Positions 44,673 to 58,698 of a stretch of DNA of 64,000 bases are shown here, one piece after another. Location of the stretch: positions 39,040 to 103,039 of the forward strand of contig NZ_CAJSLV010000062.1 in the NCBI RefSeq assembly GCF_907177275.1, written 5' to 3'. Within the stretch, counting starts at the first letter, position 1; each line of letters starts with the position of its first letter. The notes under the pieces were generated by a model. That model was not told the DNA's origin, searched no databases, and saw nothing but the letters and a program-made list of their open reading frames with translations. The position numbers were made by a program, and so were the translations under genes. The DNA comes from Actinacidiphila cocklensis (lineage in GTDB: Bacteria > Actinomycetota > Actinomycetes > Streptomycetales > Streptomycetaceae).

Positions 44673-45671
44673 CTAGGCCTGCTCGGGCTTCAACTGGCGG
44701 CGGTAGAAGGTGGAGAAGGCCACGAGGATGAGGAGGATGACGATCCCGTAGGTGGCGGCCCCGGAATAATCGGACACTCCGGTGAACGCCTTCTCGTAGG
44801 CGTATGTCACCAGGATGTCGGTGTCGCCCGTGGTGTTGTTGCCCAGCAGCAGGTAGATGATCGCGAACATGTTGAACGTCCAGACCGTGCTGAGCAGCAC
44901 CACCGTGCTGGTGACCGGGCGCAGCCCGGGCACGGTGACGTTGGTGAAGCGCTGCAGCGGCGAGGCGCCGTCCATCTCGGCGGCCTCGTAGAGCTCGCCG
45001 GGTATCGACTGCAGGCCGCCGAGCAGGGCGACCATCATGAACGGCACGCCGACCCAGATGTTCACCATGATCACCGCGATCTTCTGCGACAGCGGTGTGC
45101 CGAGCCAGTCCTGTGCGGGCAGCCCGAAGCTGGTGATGATGTCGTTGAAGACGCCGTACTGCGAGTTGAGCATCAGCCGCCAGGCGAAGACGCCGATAAA
45201 GGCCGGCACGGCCCACGGCAGGATCAGGCAGAGCCGGTAGAACAGCCGGAACTTCACCCTGCGGTTGAGCAGCATCGCCATCGCGAGCCCGATGGCGTAG
45301 GTGACCGCCACGCAGCAGACGGTCCACACGACCGTCCACTCGAAGCGCGGGTAGAAGTCGCCGTCCTTGCCCGACAGCACCTGCCAGTAGTTGTGCAGGC
45401 CCACCCAGTGGTAGGTGGCGCCGATGTGGACCGGGCCGATGTTCTTGGCGACGTTGGTCTCGTTGGCGTTCGTCAGCGACAGGTACGTGCCGTAGCCGAG
45501 CGGATAGAACACCAGGACGGCCAGCACGATCACGACCGGGGCGACCATCGCCCAGGCGTACCAGTGCCGGTCCCAGGAACGCCTGATCGAGGTCATCAGG
45601 CCGGGCCGCGGCTCGCGCGGCGGGCGGGCGGCCGTGCCCGGGGCGGGCTCGTCCATGGTGGCGGTGGTCAT
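44673..45671 (-). CDS. malF: Maltodextrin ABC transporter permease MalF
   Basis: A 332-residue membrane protein. Cytoplasmic head 1-~38, first helix AMVAPVVIVLAVLVFYPLGY, then five more. EAA loop EAAEMDGASPLQRFTNVTVP near residue 230. The family hallmark of a sizeable outer loop between helices 1 and 2 (~60-105) is present. It lies 126 bases after malE and 13 bases before malG in the same direction. Confidence 0.92.
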   Translation of the reverse strand: MTTATMDEPAPGTAARPPREPRPGLMTSIRRSWDRHWYAWAMVAPVVIVLAVLVFYPLGYGTYLSLTNANETNVAKNIGPVHIGATYHWVGLHNYWQVLSGKDGDFYPRFEWTVVWTVCCVAVTYAIGLAMAMLLNRRVKFRLFYRLCLILPWAVPAFIGVFAWRLMLNSQYGVFNDIITSFGLPAQDWLGTPLSQKIAVIMVNIWVGVPFMMVALLGGLQSIPGELYEAAEMDGASPLQRFTNVTVPGLRPVTSTVVLLSTVWTFNMFAIIYLLLGNNTTGDTDILVTYAYEKAFTGVSDYSGAATYGIVILLILVAFSTFYRRQLKPEQA

Positions 45672-45797
45672 CGCTCCTCGGCTCTTTCGTCGGTGATGGG
45701 GTGACCGGACCGGCCGGCCGGGCGCGTGGGCCGGCCCCGTACGCCGTGCTGCGTGCGGGGCGGCCCCGGCCGACCGGTCCGGGAACGGGGGGCCTGG

Positions 45798-47099
45798 CTA
45801 CTGCACGGTGTAGCCGGGCAGCAGCTTGCCGAACTCCTTGGCTGCGGCGTCCAGGCCGTCCTGGACCGAGGACTTGCCCTGAAGGATCTTGATGTACTCC
45901 TGCTGGAGCGGCGTGAACAGGCTGCCCACCTGCGGCAGCGCGACCCGCGGCCGGGCGGTGTCCATGATCGGCTTGAAGCCGGCGATCGTCTGGTTCTTGA
46001 GCACCTCTGCGGTGTAGGCGGAGGTCCTGGTCGGCAGGGTGCCGTTCTTCAGCGCGATCGTCTGCTGGCTGGCCGAGGAGGTCATGAACTGCGTGAACAG
46101 GTAGGCCGCGTCCAGGTTCCCGGAGCCCTGGTAGACGGCCAGGTCGTGGCCGCCGGTCGGGGCCAGCGCCTTGCCGGTGGAGCCGGCCGGCACGGGGGCG
46201 TAACCGAGGTTGGCCTCCTTGCCCTGGAAGGCGGACCCGGTCAGGTCGTCGCCCACCGACCACGGCCCCTGGACCAGCATGGCGACCTTGCCGGTCTTGA
46301 ACGAGGTCTGCATGTTGTCGTACGCGCTGGCGAAGTCGACCTTCAGCGAGGAGGTGTCGTAGATCTTCTTCGCCTCGGTGACCGCCTTGACGGCCTCCGG
46401 CGAGTTGATCGTGACCTTCTTGGCGGCCGGGTCGGCCAGGTCAGCACCCTCGCCGAACAGCACGGGGAAGAGGAAGTACGAGTCGGGGTTGACGTACGTG
46501 CCCTCGACGCCGGGCACCTTCGCCTTGATGGTGGCGGAGTCGGCGATCAGCTCGTCCCAGGTGGTCGGGGGAGCGGCGATGCCGGCCTTGGCGAAGATGT
46601 CCTTGTTGTAGAGCAGCCCGAGCGTGTCGGTCACCGACGGGACACCGTAGGTCTTGCCCTCGTACTTGGTGGTGTCCATCGGACCCGCCACGAAGTCCTG
46701 CGTGTCGCTCAGCGCCGTGGTGCCGTCCAGCGGGGCGATGTAGTGCAGCGAGGCGTACTCGGGGATCAGCCCGACGTCGGTCCGCACCACGTCCGGCGCA
46801 CCCTTGCCGCTCTGCGCCGCAGCCTTGAACTTCTGCTCCACGGTGGTGAAGTCGACGTTCTGGTAGTTCACCTTGATGTGGGGGTACTTCGCCTCGAAGT
46901 CCTTGATCAGGGCCTGGTAGGTCGGGGCCTCGTTCTTGGCGTCCGAGGTGTCCCAGTAGGTGATCGTCCCGGAGACCGCGGCCGGGTCCTTGGCCGCCGA
47001 TCCCTTGTCGTTCTTGTCGTCGCTACCACTACCGCCACAGGCGGTGACCCCGAGAACGATGGCTGCGGCCATCGCCACGGCGGATATGCCGCGTCGCAT
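45798..47099 (-). CDS. malE: Maltodextrin-binding lipoprotein MalE
   Basis: A 433-residue binding protein. Signal peptide with lipobox GVTAC (cysteine near residue 21), an acidic/Lys spacer, then the family-1 binding fold: GTITYWDTSDAKNEAPTYQA, PPTTWDELIADS, VQGPWSVGDDL, NGTLPTRTSAY. Start at ATG 47099 behind AAGGAGTCAGG; an upstream extension of the frame lacks a site. It heads malE-malF-malG-GH13-malR. The upstream region carries repeated CTTGCAG-like and TTTCGCAAAG words, the probable MalR operator, implying induction by maltose or maltodextrin. Confidence 0.92.
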   Translation of the reverse strand: MRRGISAVAMAAAIVLGVTACGGSGSDDKNDKGSAAKDPAAVSGTITYWDTSDAKNEAPTYQALIKDFEAKYPHIKVNYQNVDFTTVEQKFKAAAQSGKGAPDVVRTDVGLIPEYASLHYIAPLDGTTALSDTQDFVAGPMDTTKYEGKTYGVPSVTDTLGLLYNKDIFAKAGIAAPPTTWDELIADSATIKAKVPGVEGTYVNPDSYFLFPVLFGEGADLADPAAKKVTINSPEAVKAVTEAKKIYDTSSLKVDFASAYDNMQTSFKTGKVAMLVQGPWSVGDDLTGSAFQGKEANLGYAPVPAGSTGKALAPTGGHDLAVYQGSGNLDAAYLFTQFMTSSASQQTIALKNGTLPTRTSAYTAEVLKNQTIAGFKPIMDTARPRVALPQVGSLFTPLQQEYIKILQGKSSVQDGLDAAAKEFGKLLPGYTVQ

Positions 47100-47478
47100 A
47101 CCTGACTCCTTGATGAGGGAAGTGCCCGTTCGCCCTGGCCAGGCTGGCTGCCGGCCGCTGTCGTCCCTACGGGGCCGCTCGGGCTGGGCAGGAACGTAAC
47201 AGCGATGTAATGCTTTGCGAAAGAGGCTGCAAGAAACTTTCCGCAAGATCCTTCATCCGTGATGCGCCCGTGACCCGGGCGTGTCGCCGACGGCCTGACC
47301 TCGGGCGAGTGCCGAGGCGGACCGTGCGGCCCGGGGAACGGAACTGCTTACAGAGTCTTGCTGCAACCGCCTCCTGAGGGATACGTTCCCGCTCAGCTCC
47401 GGCACCGACGCCGCAGCTGCGACCGGTTCATGCGCGTGGACCCGGGCGCGAGGCTGTCCCCAGCAAGGAGATCCGCCC
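47100..47478. promoter_or_regulatory. Divergent malE / pullulanase control region with LacI-type operators
   Basis: 379 bases between the divergent starts. On the malE side lie CTTTGCGAAAG (47213-47223), CTGCAAG (47227-47233) and CCGCAAGAT (47241-47249); read towards malE these are CTTGCGG, CTTGCAG and TTTCGCAAAG, spaced about one helical turn. On the pullulanase side lies TTGC-T-GCAA (47358-47366). The first three words match those upstream of the other LacI gene and sugar cluster. This arrangement would let MalR control both starch degradation and uptake. AAGGAG (47465-47470) is the pullulanase ribosome binding site. Confidence 0.6.
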
Positions 47479-52950
<5,472 letters not shown>

Positions 52951-52957
52951 CTCCCCG

Positions 52958-52981
52958 GGGGCCACCCCTCGGGGTGGCCCC
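52958..52981 (+). terminator. Terminator of the pullulanase gene
   Basis: ggggccaccc and gggtggcccc, a perfect 10-bp stem closed by a ctcg tetraloop, eight bases after the stop codon and followed by a T/C-rich run (ttcccccttcc). Confidence 0.8.
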
Positions 52982-53049
52982 TTCCCCCTTCCGCGGGAAA
53001 GGCGGTCACCCACCGCAACGGGGCGATCACCTGGCCCCCGGAGGCGGGA

Positions 53050-54999
53050 TCAGTTGCCCCCCAGGGGGCGGAGGGTGGCGCCGGACTTGAGGTGGGCGGT
53101 CAGGGTGGCGCGGGTGTCGCGGGGGGCGGGGACGGCCAGGGAGGAGCCGGAGACACTGGCGGTGACGCCGTTGCTGGAGGCGATGGACTGCACGTCACGG
53201 CTGCCCGCCGCCAGGAGGTACCAGTGGCCGGCGGGGGACCGCCACATCACCCCGCCCAAGACGTTCCGGCCGAAGCGGCTGCAGGCACTTCCGTCGGTCT
53301 GCCGACCGGCGAGCGTGCCGGGCGCCGTCGCCGGGGCGCTCGGGGGGACGAACTGGACGGTCGCGCGGCCCGGCCCGCGCCACGTGTCGGCCCGGTCGCA
53401 GGTCCACGCGGCCGACCCGGCGCCCTCGGGGAGCGGGGTGCGGGCGAACTGCCAGTCGTTGACCGACCGCACGCCCTGCCCGCGCAGTTCGCCCAGCCGG
53501 CAGGCGCCGTGCGCCCAGCTGTCCAGCGCCTCGGGACCGGTGGCCTCGCGCGGGGCGCGGGCGGTGTCGCCGGGAACGGGCGGCGGGGTGAAGGTCAGGT
53601 GCACGGGGCTGAGGTCGCCCAGGTCGGTGAGCAGGAAGGAGTGCTGCTCCACGACCCGGCTGGAGGACCGCAGCTGCAGCACCGGCCAGGTCGTCCCGCA
53701 GGCACCGGCGGCCGCCCCGGCCCCCGGCATGCGCACCGGGTCCGTCGTACCGTCCGCGGCCCTGTGCAGCGGCACCCCCTGCTTGTCGGGCTGCAGCAGG
53801 TCGCGGGTCTCGGAGCCGGCGACCCAGGGGGCGGTCAGGAAGCGGGTGTTGCCGTCGCCCCGGTCCACGACGACCGCCGCGGCCGTGGTGATGTCGGCGT
53901 CGGAGACCTGCGCGAAGTCCAGGGCCGCGGCGCCGCTGCCCCCGGTACGGGCCTGGGCGTAGCGGACCAGCCGCAGGCCGTCGTAGAAGATCACCACCGT
54001 GGCCGAGTCCACGTCCCCCGCGTAGAGCAGCTGCGGCGGCTGCGAGGGCGCCGTCCGCGGGGTGCCGGGGGTCGCGCTGACCTGCACGGACGGCCCCGGG
54101 TTCGCCCATGTCGCCAGGGCCTTGCCGAGCAGCGGGCGGTCGCCGGCGCGGTTGCCGCGGGCCGGCCAGGCGGTGAAGTCGAGCCGGGCGGTCGCGGCCC
54201 AGGCCTGCGGGGCCGCCCGGACCAGGGCGGCCGGGTCGATCGCCTGCTGGGCGCCCGCGGCGGAGCCGGGCGACCCGCCGGAGCGGCGCGGCTCGGGCGG
54301 GCCGCCGATCGCCGCCACCGCGAGGACCACCGCGGCGACCGCGACGGCCGCGCCGGTGAAGAGCCCGGTCCTGGCCCGCTGCCGCCGCCGCAACAGGTCG
54401 GTGGGCCGCACCTGGACCGTGCAGGGGTCGAACTCGCCCGCCGCCAGCAGCCGGTGGTCGCTCTCGATGGCCACCGCCGTCCGCACCGCACCCCGCGGGT
54501 CGTTGGCGCCCGCCTGCGTCAGCACGTCCCCGGCCGCCTGCTCGTCGAGGCCTTCCACGCCCAGCAGCGCGTAGGCGGCCCGCGCCGCCCCGGGCAGCGA
54601 GGCCAGCGCCCGGTCCAGGGCGAGTTCCGCGCTGCCGCCGGCCTGGGGGTACAGCCGCAGGCCCAGCACCTGCGGCAGCCCTGCCGCGGCCAGCGCGCTG
54701 CGCAACCGGCCGCGCCTGCGCCCCTGGGCGAGCGCCTGGCGCAGCACCTCGCGGCGCAGCGCCGCGTACGGCCCCTCGCCTCCCGTCGAGCCGAGCGCGA
54801 CCCGCAGCGACCGCTGGGCGTGCCGGTGCGCGATGAGCACTCTGCGGTGCCGGCCGATCGTCGCGGGCAGCGCCAGGTATCCCAGCCGCACCAGCCGCGG
54901 GTAGTGCTCGATCAGAGCTGCCTCGGCCTCCGCGACCGGGACGCGCCGATGGGGCTTCTTCTTGGAATGAAACGGCGCGTGTGACGGTCGGCTCTTCAC
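53050..54999 (-). CDS. Membrane protein with sigma-factor-like N-terminal region, unknown function
   Basis: A 649-residue protein. Residues ~20-200 are helical and resemble a degenerate ECF sigma factor: VAEAEAALIEHYPRLVRLGYL like region 2 and ALDRALASLPGAARAAYALL, then GVEGLDEQAAGDVLTQAG like region 4. A basic linker and a single membrane helix (~213-233, AAVAVAAVVLAVAAIGG) follow, then a large extracytoplasmic domain (~260-649) with several cysteines (AGACGTTW, HGACRLG, AWTCDRA, SACSRFG). No catalytic motif is recognised. GTG start at 54999; no strong ribosome binding site seen. It stands alone between the pullulanase and glnII. Sigma likeness is my reading and could be superficial. Confidence 0.7.
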   Translation of the reverse strand: MKSRPSHAPFHSKKKPHRRVPVAEAEAALIEHYPRLVRLGYLALPATIGRHRRVLIAHRHAQRSLRVALGSTGGEGPYAALRREVLRQALAQGRRRGRLRSALAAAGLPQVLGLRLYPQAGGSAELALDRALASLPGAARAAYALLGVEGLDEQAAGDVLTQAGANDPRGAVRTAVAIESDHRLLAAGEFDPCTVQVRPTDLLRRRQRARTGLFTGAAVAVAAVVLAVAAIGGPPEPRRSGGSPGSAAGAQQAIDPAALVRAAPQAWAATARLDFTAWPARGNRAGDRPLLGKALATWANPGPSVQVSATPGTPRTAPSQPPQLLYAGDVDSATVVIFYDGLRLVRYAQARTGGSGAAALDFAQVSDADITTAAAVVVDRGDGNTRFLTAPWVAGSETRDLLQPDKQGVPLHRAADGTTDPVRMPGAGAAAGACGTTWPVLQLRSSSRVVEQHSFLLTDLGDLSPVHLTFTPPPVPGDTARAPREATGPEALDSWAHGACRLGELRGQGVRSVNDWQFARTPLPEGAGSAAWTCDRADTWRGPGRATVQFVPPSAPATAPGTLAGRQTDGSACSRFGRNVLGGVMWRSPAGHWYLLAAGSRDVQSIASSNGVTASVSGSSLAVPAPRDTRATLTAHLKSGATLRPLGGN

Positions 55000-55066
55000 G
55001 TTCCGTCAAACGAGTGATGCCGGTGATAGTCACAGGCAAACAGCCCCAAACACCCCTGGAACAGCG

Positions 55067-55099
55067 GAAAGGCGCCCATCGTGACGACGGGCGCCTTTC
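55067..55099 (-). terminator. Terminator of glnII
   Basis: gaaaggcgccc and gggcgcctttc, a perfect 11-bp stem with an 11-base loop, 37 bases beyond the glnII stop. The arm reads into ttt on each strand, so it can act in both directions, but the gene on the other side (53050-54999) is transcribed away from it. Confidence 0.85.
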
Positions 55100-55135
55100 A
55101 CGACCGCGGGGAGGCGGTGTGCGGTGAGCTGCGGA

Positions 55136-56155
55136 TCAGACCAGGCCGGCCTTCTCCAGCGCGGAACCGCAGGTGTCCACGATCAGCCGGGTGACGACGT
55201 AGGGGTCGACGTTGGCGTTCGGGCGGCGGTCCTCGATGTAGCCCTTCTGGTCCACCTCGACCTGCCACGGGATGCGGACCGACGCGCCGCGGTTGGAGAC
55301 GCCGTAGCTGTACTCGTTCCACGGGGCGGTCTCGTGCGCACCGGTGAGGCGGCCCTCGACGCCGGCGCCGTAGTGCTTGATGTGCTCCAGCGGCTTGTCG
55401 TCGCGGCCCAGCGACTCGGCGGCCTCGATGATCGCCGCGTAGTTCTCGCGCATCGCCTTGGTGGAGAAGTTGGTGTGCGCGCCCGCGCCGTTCCAGTCGC
55501 CCTTGGCGGGCTTGGGGTCGAGCGTCGCGGAGATGCCGAAGTCCTCAGCGGTGCGGTAGAGCAGCCAGCGGGCGACCCACAGGTGGTCGGAGACCTCCAG
55601 CGGGCTGAGCGGGCCGACCTGGAACTCCCACTGGCCGGGCATGACCTCGGCGTTGATGCCGGAGATGCCGAGACCGGCGGCCAGGCAGTTCTCCAGGTGC
55701 TTCTCGACGACCGGGCGGCCGAAGATCTCGTCGGCGCCGACACCGCAGTAGTAGCCGCCCTGGGGGGCGGGGAAGCCGTTCTCCGGGAAGCCCAGCGGGC
55801 GCGAGCCCTGGAAGAAGGTGTACTCCTGCTCGATGCCGAACAGCGACTCCTGGTCGGCGAACTTCTCGGCGACCTCGCGCAGCGCGGCGCGGGTGTTGGA
55901 CTCGTGCGGGGTGCCGTCGATGTTGAAGACCTCGCACATCACCAGGACGTCGTCACCGCCGCGGATCGGGTCGGGGAACGACGCGACCGGCTTGAGTACG
56001 CGGTCCGAGGCGTGGCCCTCGGCCTGGTTGGTGCTGGACCCGTCGAACCCCCAGATCGGAAGCTCCGCGCCGTCGGCCAGGATCCGCGTCTTCGAACGGA
56101 GCTTCGCGGTCGGCGTGGTGCCGTCTATCCAGATGTACTCAGCCTTGTAGGTCAC
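55136..56155 (-). CDS. glnII: Glutamine synthetase type II (eukaryotic type)
   Basis: A 339-residue enzyme joining ammonia and glutamate to glutamine with ATP. Sequence shows the GSII hallmarks: KAEYIWIDGT at the N terminus, WGFDGSSTNQAEGHASD, FGIEQEYTFFQG, INAEVMPGQWEFQVGP, DWNGAGAHTNFSTKAMR and RGASVRIP. Length is typical (about 340). GSII lacks the adenylylation tyrosine, so it escapes GlnE and is controlled mainly by transcription; a four-part GlnR box lies 84 bases upstream. It matches, from memory, S. coelicolor GlnII (SCO2210). Confidence 0.96.
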   Translation of the reverse strand: MTYKAEYIWIDGTTPTAKLRSKTRILADGAELPIWGFDGSSTNQAEGHASDRVLKPVASFPDPIRGGDDVLVMCEVFNIDGTPHESNTRAALREVAEKFADQESLFGIEQEYTFFQGSRPLGFPENGFPAPQGGYYCGVGADEIFGRPVVEKHLENCLAAGLGISGINAEVMPGQWEFQVGPLSPLEVSDHLWVARWLLYRTAEDFGISATLDPKPAKGDWNGAGAHTNFSTKAMRENYAAIIEAAESLGRDDKPLEHIKHYGAGVEGRLTGAHETAPWNEYSYGVSNRGASVRIPWQVEVDQKGYIEDRRPNANVDPYVVTRLIVDTCGSALEKAGLV

Positions 56156-56238
56156 GGTGACGCCATCCTTAACGAACGTGATCGCGGGGGTGCGGCCGAG
56201 CTGCGCTGATCGGACCGAAGGCAGCGTCGCAAGGATGG

Positions 56239-56276
56239 TTTTCCCGAGCGTTGCCCTTGTGTTAACGGGATGTAAC
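56239..56276 (-). promoter_or_regulatory. GlnR box upstream of glnII
   Basis: Read towards glnII: GTTAC-n6-TTAAC-n6-GCAAC-n6-GAAAA. All four half sites of the Streptomyces GlnR consensus (gTnAC-n6-GAAAC repeated) are present with exact 6-base spacing; the first matches fully, the second has two departures, and the third and fourth have one each. It ends 84 bases before the start codon. The expected effect is activation of glnII under nitrogen limitation. Confidence 0.75.
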
Positions 56277-56352
56277 CGAGCCGCCGGGGTGGCCGGGCGC
56301 GCATCGTGAGACGCGCCGCCCGCCGCGGACCTGCCGGGATAGGCTCCCGACC

Positions 56353-56727
56353 ATGCCGCATACCACCGTGGAATACTCCGGAACGCTCGTAGAAGCCCTC
56401 GACCGGCCCGCGTTCGGCGCGGCCCTGCACGAGGCTCTGGTCACCGTCGCGGGCGGACGCGCCGGCGGTTGCAAGACCCGTTTCGTACGCCATGACGACC
56501 TCTTCATCGGCGACGGTTCCGCGCACCACGCGATGATCCACGTCGAGATAGCACTGCTATCCGGGCGCACCCCCGAGGTCAAGCGCGCGCTCACCGAGGC
56601 GGTGCTGGCCGCGCTGCGCGAACACACCGCGCCCACCCCGCAGTACGCGGTGCAGTTCTCCGTCGACCTGCGCGACCTGGACCGGGACGCGTACGTGGTC
56701 CACGAGAACCCGCGGACCGCGTCATGA
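56353..56727 (+). CDS. 5-carboxymethyl-2-hydroxymuconate isomerase-family (tautomerase) protein
   Basis: A 124-residue protein of the CHMI family in the tautomerase superfamily. The sequence begins MPHTTVEYSG, so removal of Met would expose the catalytic Pro1. Conserved parts GSAHHAMIHVEIALLSGRTPE and QYAVQFSVDLRDLDRDAYV are present. CHMI acts in homoprotocatechuate degradation; no other gene of that pathway is nearby, so the true substrate is open. The stop overlaps the next start by four bases. Confidence 0.82.
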   Translation: MPHTTVEYSGTLVEALDRPAFGAALHEALVTVAGGRAGGCKTRFVRHDDLFIGDGSAHHAMIHVEIALLSGRTPEVKRALTEAVLAALREHTAPTPQYAVQFSVDLRDLDRDAYVVHENPRTAS

Positions 56728-57602
56728 CCCTGCGGGTCGGGCTGCTGGGCACGGGGCCGTGGGCGCGGCTCGCGCACGGCCCGGCGCTCGCCGCGCACCC
56801 GGGCGTCGACTTCGCCGGGGTGTGGGGCCGCAGGCCGGAGGCCGCCGCCGAGGTCGCCGGCATGTTCGGGACCCGCGCTTACGCGGACGCCGACGAGCTG
56901 ATCGCCGACGTCGACGCGGTGGCGATCGCCCTGCCGCCCGCCCTCCAGGCGCCGCTGGCCGCCCGCGCCGCCCGCGCCGGGCGGCACCTGCTGCTGGACA
57001 AGCCGCTGGCCGACACCGTCGAGGGCGCCCGCGAGGTGGTCGACGCGGTCGAGCGGGCCGGGGTGCGCTCGGTGGTCTTCTTCACCCTGCGCTTCGACGC
57101 GGCGGGCGCCGGGTGGATCGCCGCGCAGGCCGCGGCCGGCGGCTGGTTCACCGGCCGCGCCGACTGGTACGGCGCTGTCTTCGGCGGCGACGACAGCCCG
57201 TTCGCCGACTCGCCGTGGCGGCGCGAGAAGGGCGGCCTGTGGGATGTCGGCCCGCACGCGCTGTCCGTCCTGCTGCCGGTGCTCGGCGACGTCACCGCCG
57301 TCACGGCGGCCCGCGGCCCCGGCGACCTGGTGCATCTGACCCTGCGTCACGACAGCGGGGCGTCCAGCACCGCCGTGCTCACCCTCACCGCACCGCCGGC
57401 CGGCGCGGGGGTGGCCATCGAGTTCCGCGGCACGCACGGGGTCGCGACCTACCCCGACGGCCTCGACGTTCCCGCCAGGGACGCGTTCGCGCGGGCCGTC
57501 GACGCGCTCATCGGCGGCGAACCGCACGCGTGCGACGCCCGGTTCGGGCTGCGGGTCACCGAGATCCTCGCCGCGGCCGAGGAGTTGCTGGCGGGAGTTT
57601 GA
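56724..57602 (+). CDS. Gfo/Idh/MocA-family oxidoreductase
   Basis: A 292-residue NAD(P)-dependent dehydrogenase-like protein. Rossmann fingerprint LRVGLLGTGPWARLAHGPAL at the N terminus, DADELIADVDAVAIALPPAL, and the family EKP-like motif as LLLDKPLADTVEGA (~90). A C-terminal beta-sheet domain follows (~120-292) with WDVGPHALSVLL. Substrate, often a sugar or its derivative, cannot be told. Translationally coupled to the isomerase gene (ATGA). Confidence 0.88.
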   Translation: MTLRVGLLGTGPWARLAHGPALAAHPGVDFAGVWGRRPEAAAEVAGMFGTRAYADADELIADVDAVAIALPPALQAPLAARAARAGRHLLLDKPLADTVEGAREVVDAVERAGVRSVVFFTLRFDAAGAGWIAAQAAAGGWFTGRADWYGAVFGGDDSPFADSPWRREKGGLWDVGPHALSVLLPVLGDVTAVTAARGPGDLVHLTLRHDSGASSTAVLTLTAPPAGAGVAIEFRGTHGVATYPDGLDVPARDAFARAVDALIGGEPHACDARFGLRVTEILAAAEELLAGV

Positions 57603-57665
57603 TCGTTTTCGCCCGGTTGGCGCCGGCCCCTTCCGGAGCCGGCGCAGGGTGTCTATGGTCGGAAC

Positions 57666-58040
57666 ATGAGTGCTCCTGACTGGTGGTCGATCGAGGTCAT
57701 GGACGTCGAGGACGGCGCGGTGCACACCGCGACCGGGTGGCGCGACGCGTATGCGCACGGGCTGACCGAGTCGCTCATCACCAACGGCGCGGAGTCCTGG
57801 CAGTGGTTCGAGCACAGCTGGGGCGTGGTGCTCGAAGTCTCCTTCACGCGGGAGGAGTCGTGGGCCGGCTGGCTCGCCCTCCCCGGCACGCAGGCCGCGC
57901 TGGACGCGGTCCCCGACCCCGTACGCGGCCTGCTCGTCCACCGCGGCCACGGCGGCTCCTCCGGGGCGTACGTCCCGCGGACGCCCGGCAGCGACCCGTA
58001 CACCGAGCGGGTCTCCCTGCCCGAGCCGCTCGTTCCCTGA
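57666..58040 (+). CDS. Small conserved-looking cytoplasmic protein, unknown
   Basis: A 124-residue acidic protein with many tryptophans (PDWWSIEVMDVEDG, ESWQWFEHSWGVVLEVSF, ESWAGWLALPGT). No signal peptide or membrane segment. I do not recognise a family. Codon use is typical of the neighbours, which supports a real gene. It lies 63 bases after the oxidoreductase and convergent to the haemoglobin gene. Confidence 0.65.
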   Translation: MSAPDWWSIEVMDVEDGAVHTATGWRDAYAHGLTESLITNGAESWQWFEHSWGVVLEVSFTREESWAGWLALPGTQAALDAVPDPVRGLLVHRGHGGSSGAYVPRTPGSDPYTERVSLPEPLVP

Positions 58041-58042
58041 CC

Positions 58043-58090
58043 GGGACCAGGACCGGGACCAGTACCGGGACCAGGACCGGGACCAGTACC
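58043..58090. repeat. Tandem repeat, 12-bp unit x4 (24-bp unit x2)
   Basis: gggaccaggacc and gggaccagtacc alternate twice with no error, starting two bases after the stop codon of the preceding gene and ending 20 bases before the stop of the convergent haemoglobin gene. The alternating units make a perfect 24-bp tandem duplication. Non-coding; it may vary in copy number. Confidence 0.9.
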
Positions 58091-58110
58091 GGCCGGCCCC
58101 GTGCCGGGCG

Positions 58111-58560
58111 TCAGGCCAGGCCGTCCCAGCCCCAGTGCGGGGCCGGGCCGGGGTCGCCGAGCGTGGTGCCGGGCTGCGATACCGACGCGGCGATCCGGGT
58201 GCCCCACTCGATGTACTCGCCGAAGCGCCGCTGCAGCAGCTCGTCGTCCGGCAGCTCCTTCGCCGCGGTCCGCAGCATGACCTCGACCCACCGCGCCCGC
58301 TGCTCCTCGGTGATGCGCAGGTCCAAGTGGCTGGTGAGCAGCGCCTGGTGGCCGCCGAGCCGCTCGGTGTATCCCGCGGGGCCGCCGAAGACCTCCGACA
58401 GCCACACCACGACGTGGTCGATGTGCGTCGGGGTGAAGTGCGCGAAGACCGGTTCGAGTACCGGATCGACCAGCACCTGCGCGTAGAAGGCCTCGATCAG
58501 CCGCCGCAGCGCCGCCTCGCCGCCGAGGGCGTCGTAGAAGGTCTCGTCGTGGTCGGTCAC
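58111..58560 (-). CDS. Group II truncated haemoglobin (trHbO type)
   Basis: A 149-residue haem protein. GTG start at 58560 behind GAGGAG. The 2-over-2 globin pattern is seen: FYDALGGEAALRRLIEAFYA, PVLEPVFAH, VVVWLSEVFGGPAGYTERLG, then HLDLRITEEQRARWVEVML carrying the proximal His. The Gly pairs and the Trp near the C-terminal half (RARWVEVM, WGTRI) are usual for group II. Such proteins bind O2 or NO and are tied to oxidative or nitrosative stress. Convergent with the 57666 gene and divergent from the quinone oxidoreductase. Confidence 0.9.
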   Translation of the reverse strand: MTDHDETFYDALGGEAALRRLIEAFYAQVLVDPVLEPVFAHFTPTHIDHVVVWLSEVFGGPAGYTERLGGHQALLTSHLDLRITEEQRARWVEVMLRTAAKELPDDELLQRRFGEYIEWGTRIAASVSQPGTTLGDPGPAPHWGWDGLA

Positions 58561-58698
58561 GCGTACTCCTCGGGTCGGACGTCTGGACCCCACCCTCCCC
58601 CTCACCGGCGGCCGGCGTCGAAGGATTTCGCCCCCGGCACACCGAACGGAGCAGTGCATTCCGGGAAGAAAGCCGGCCGTCGGCAGCTTGTAGCGCTC

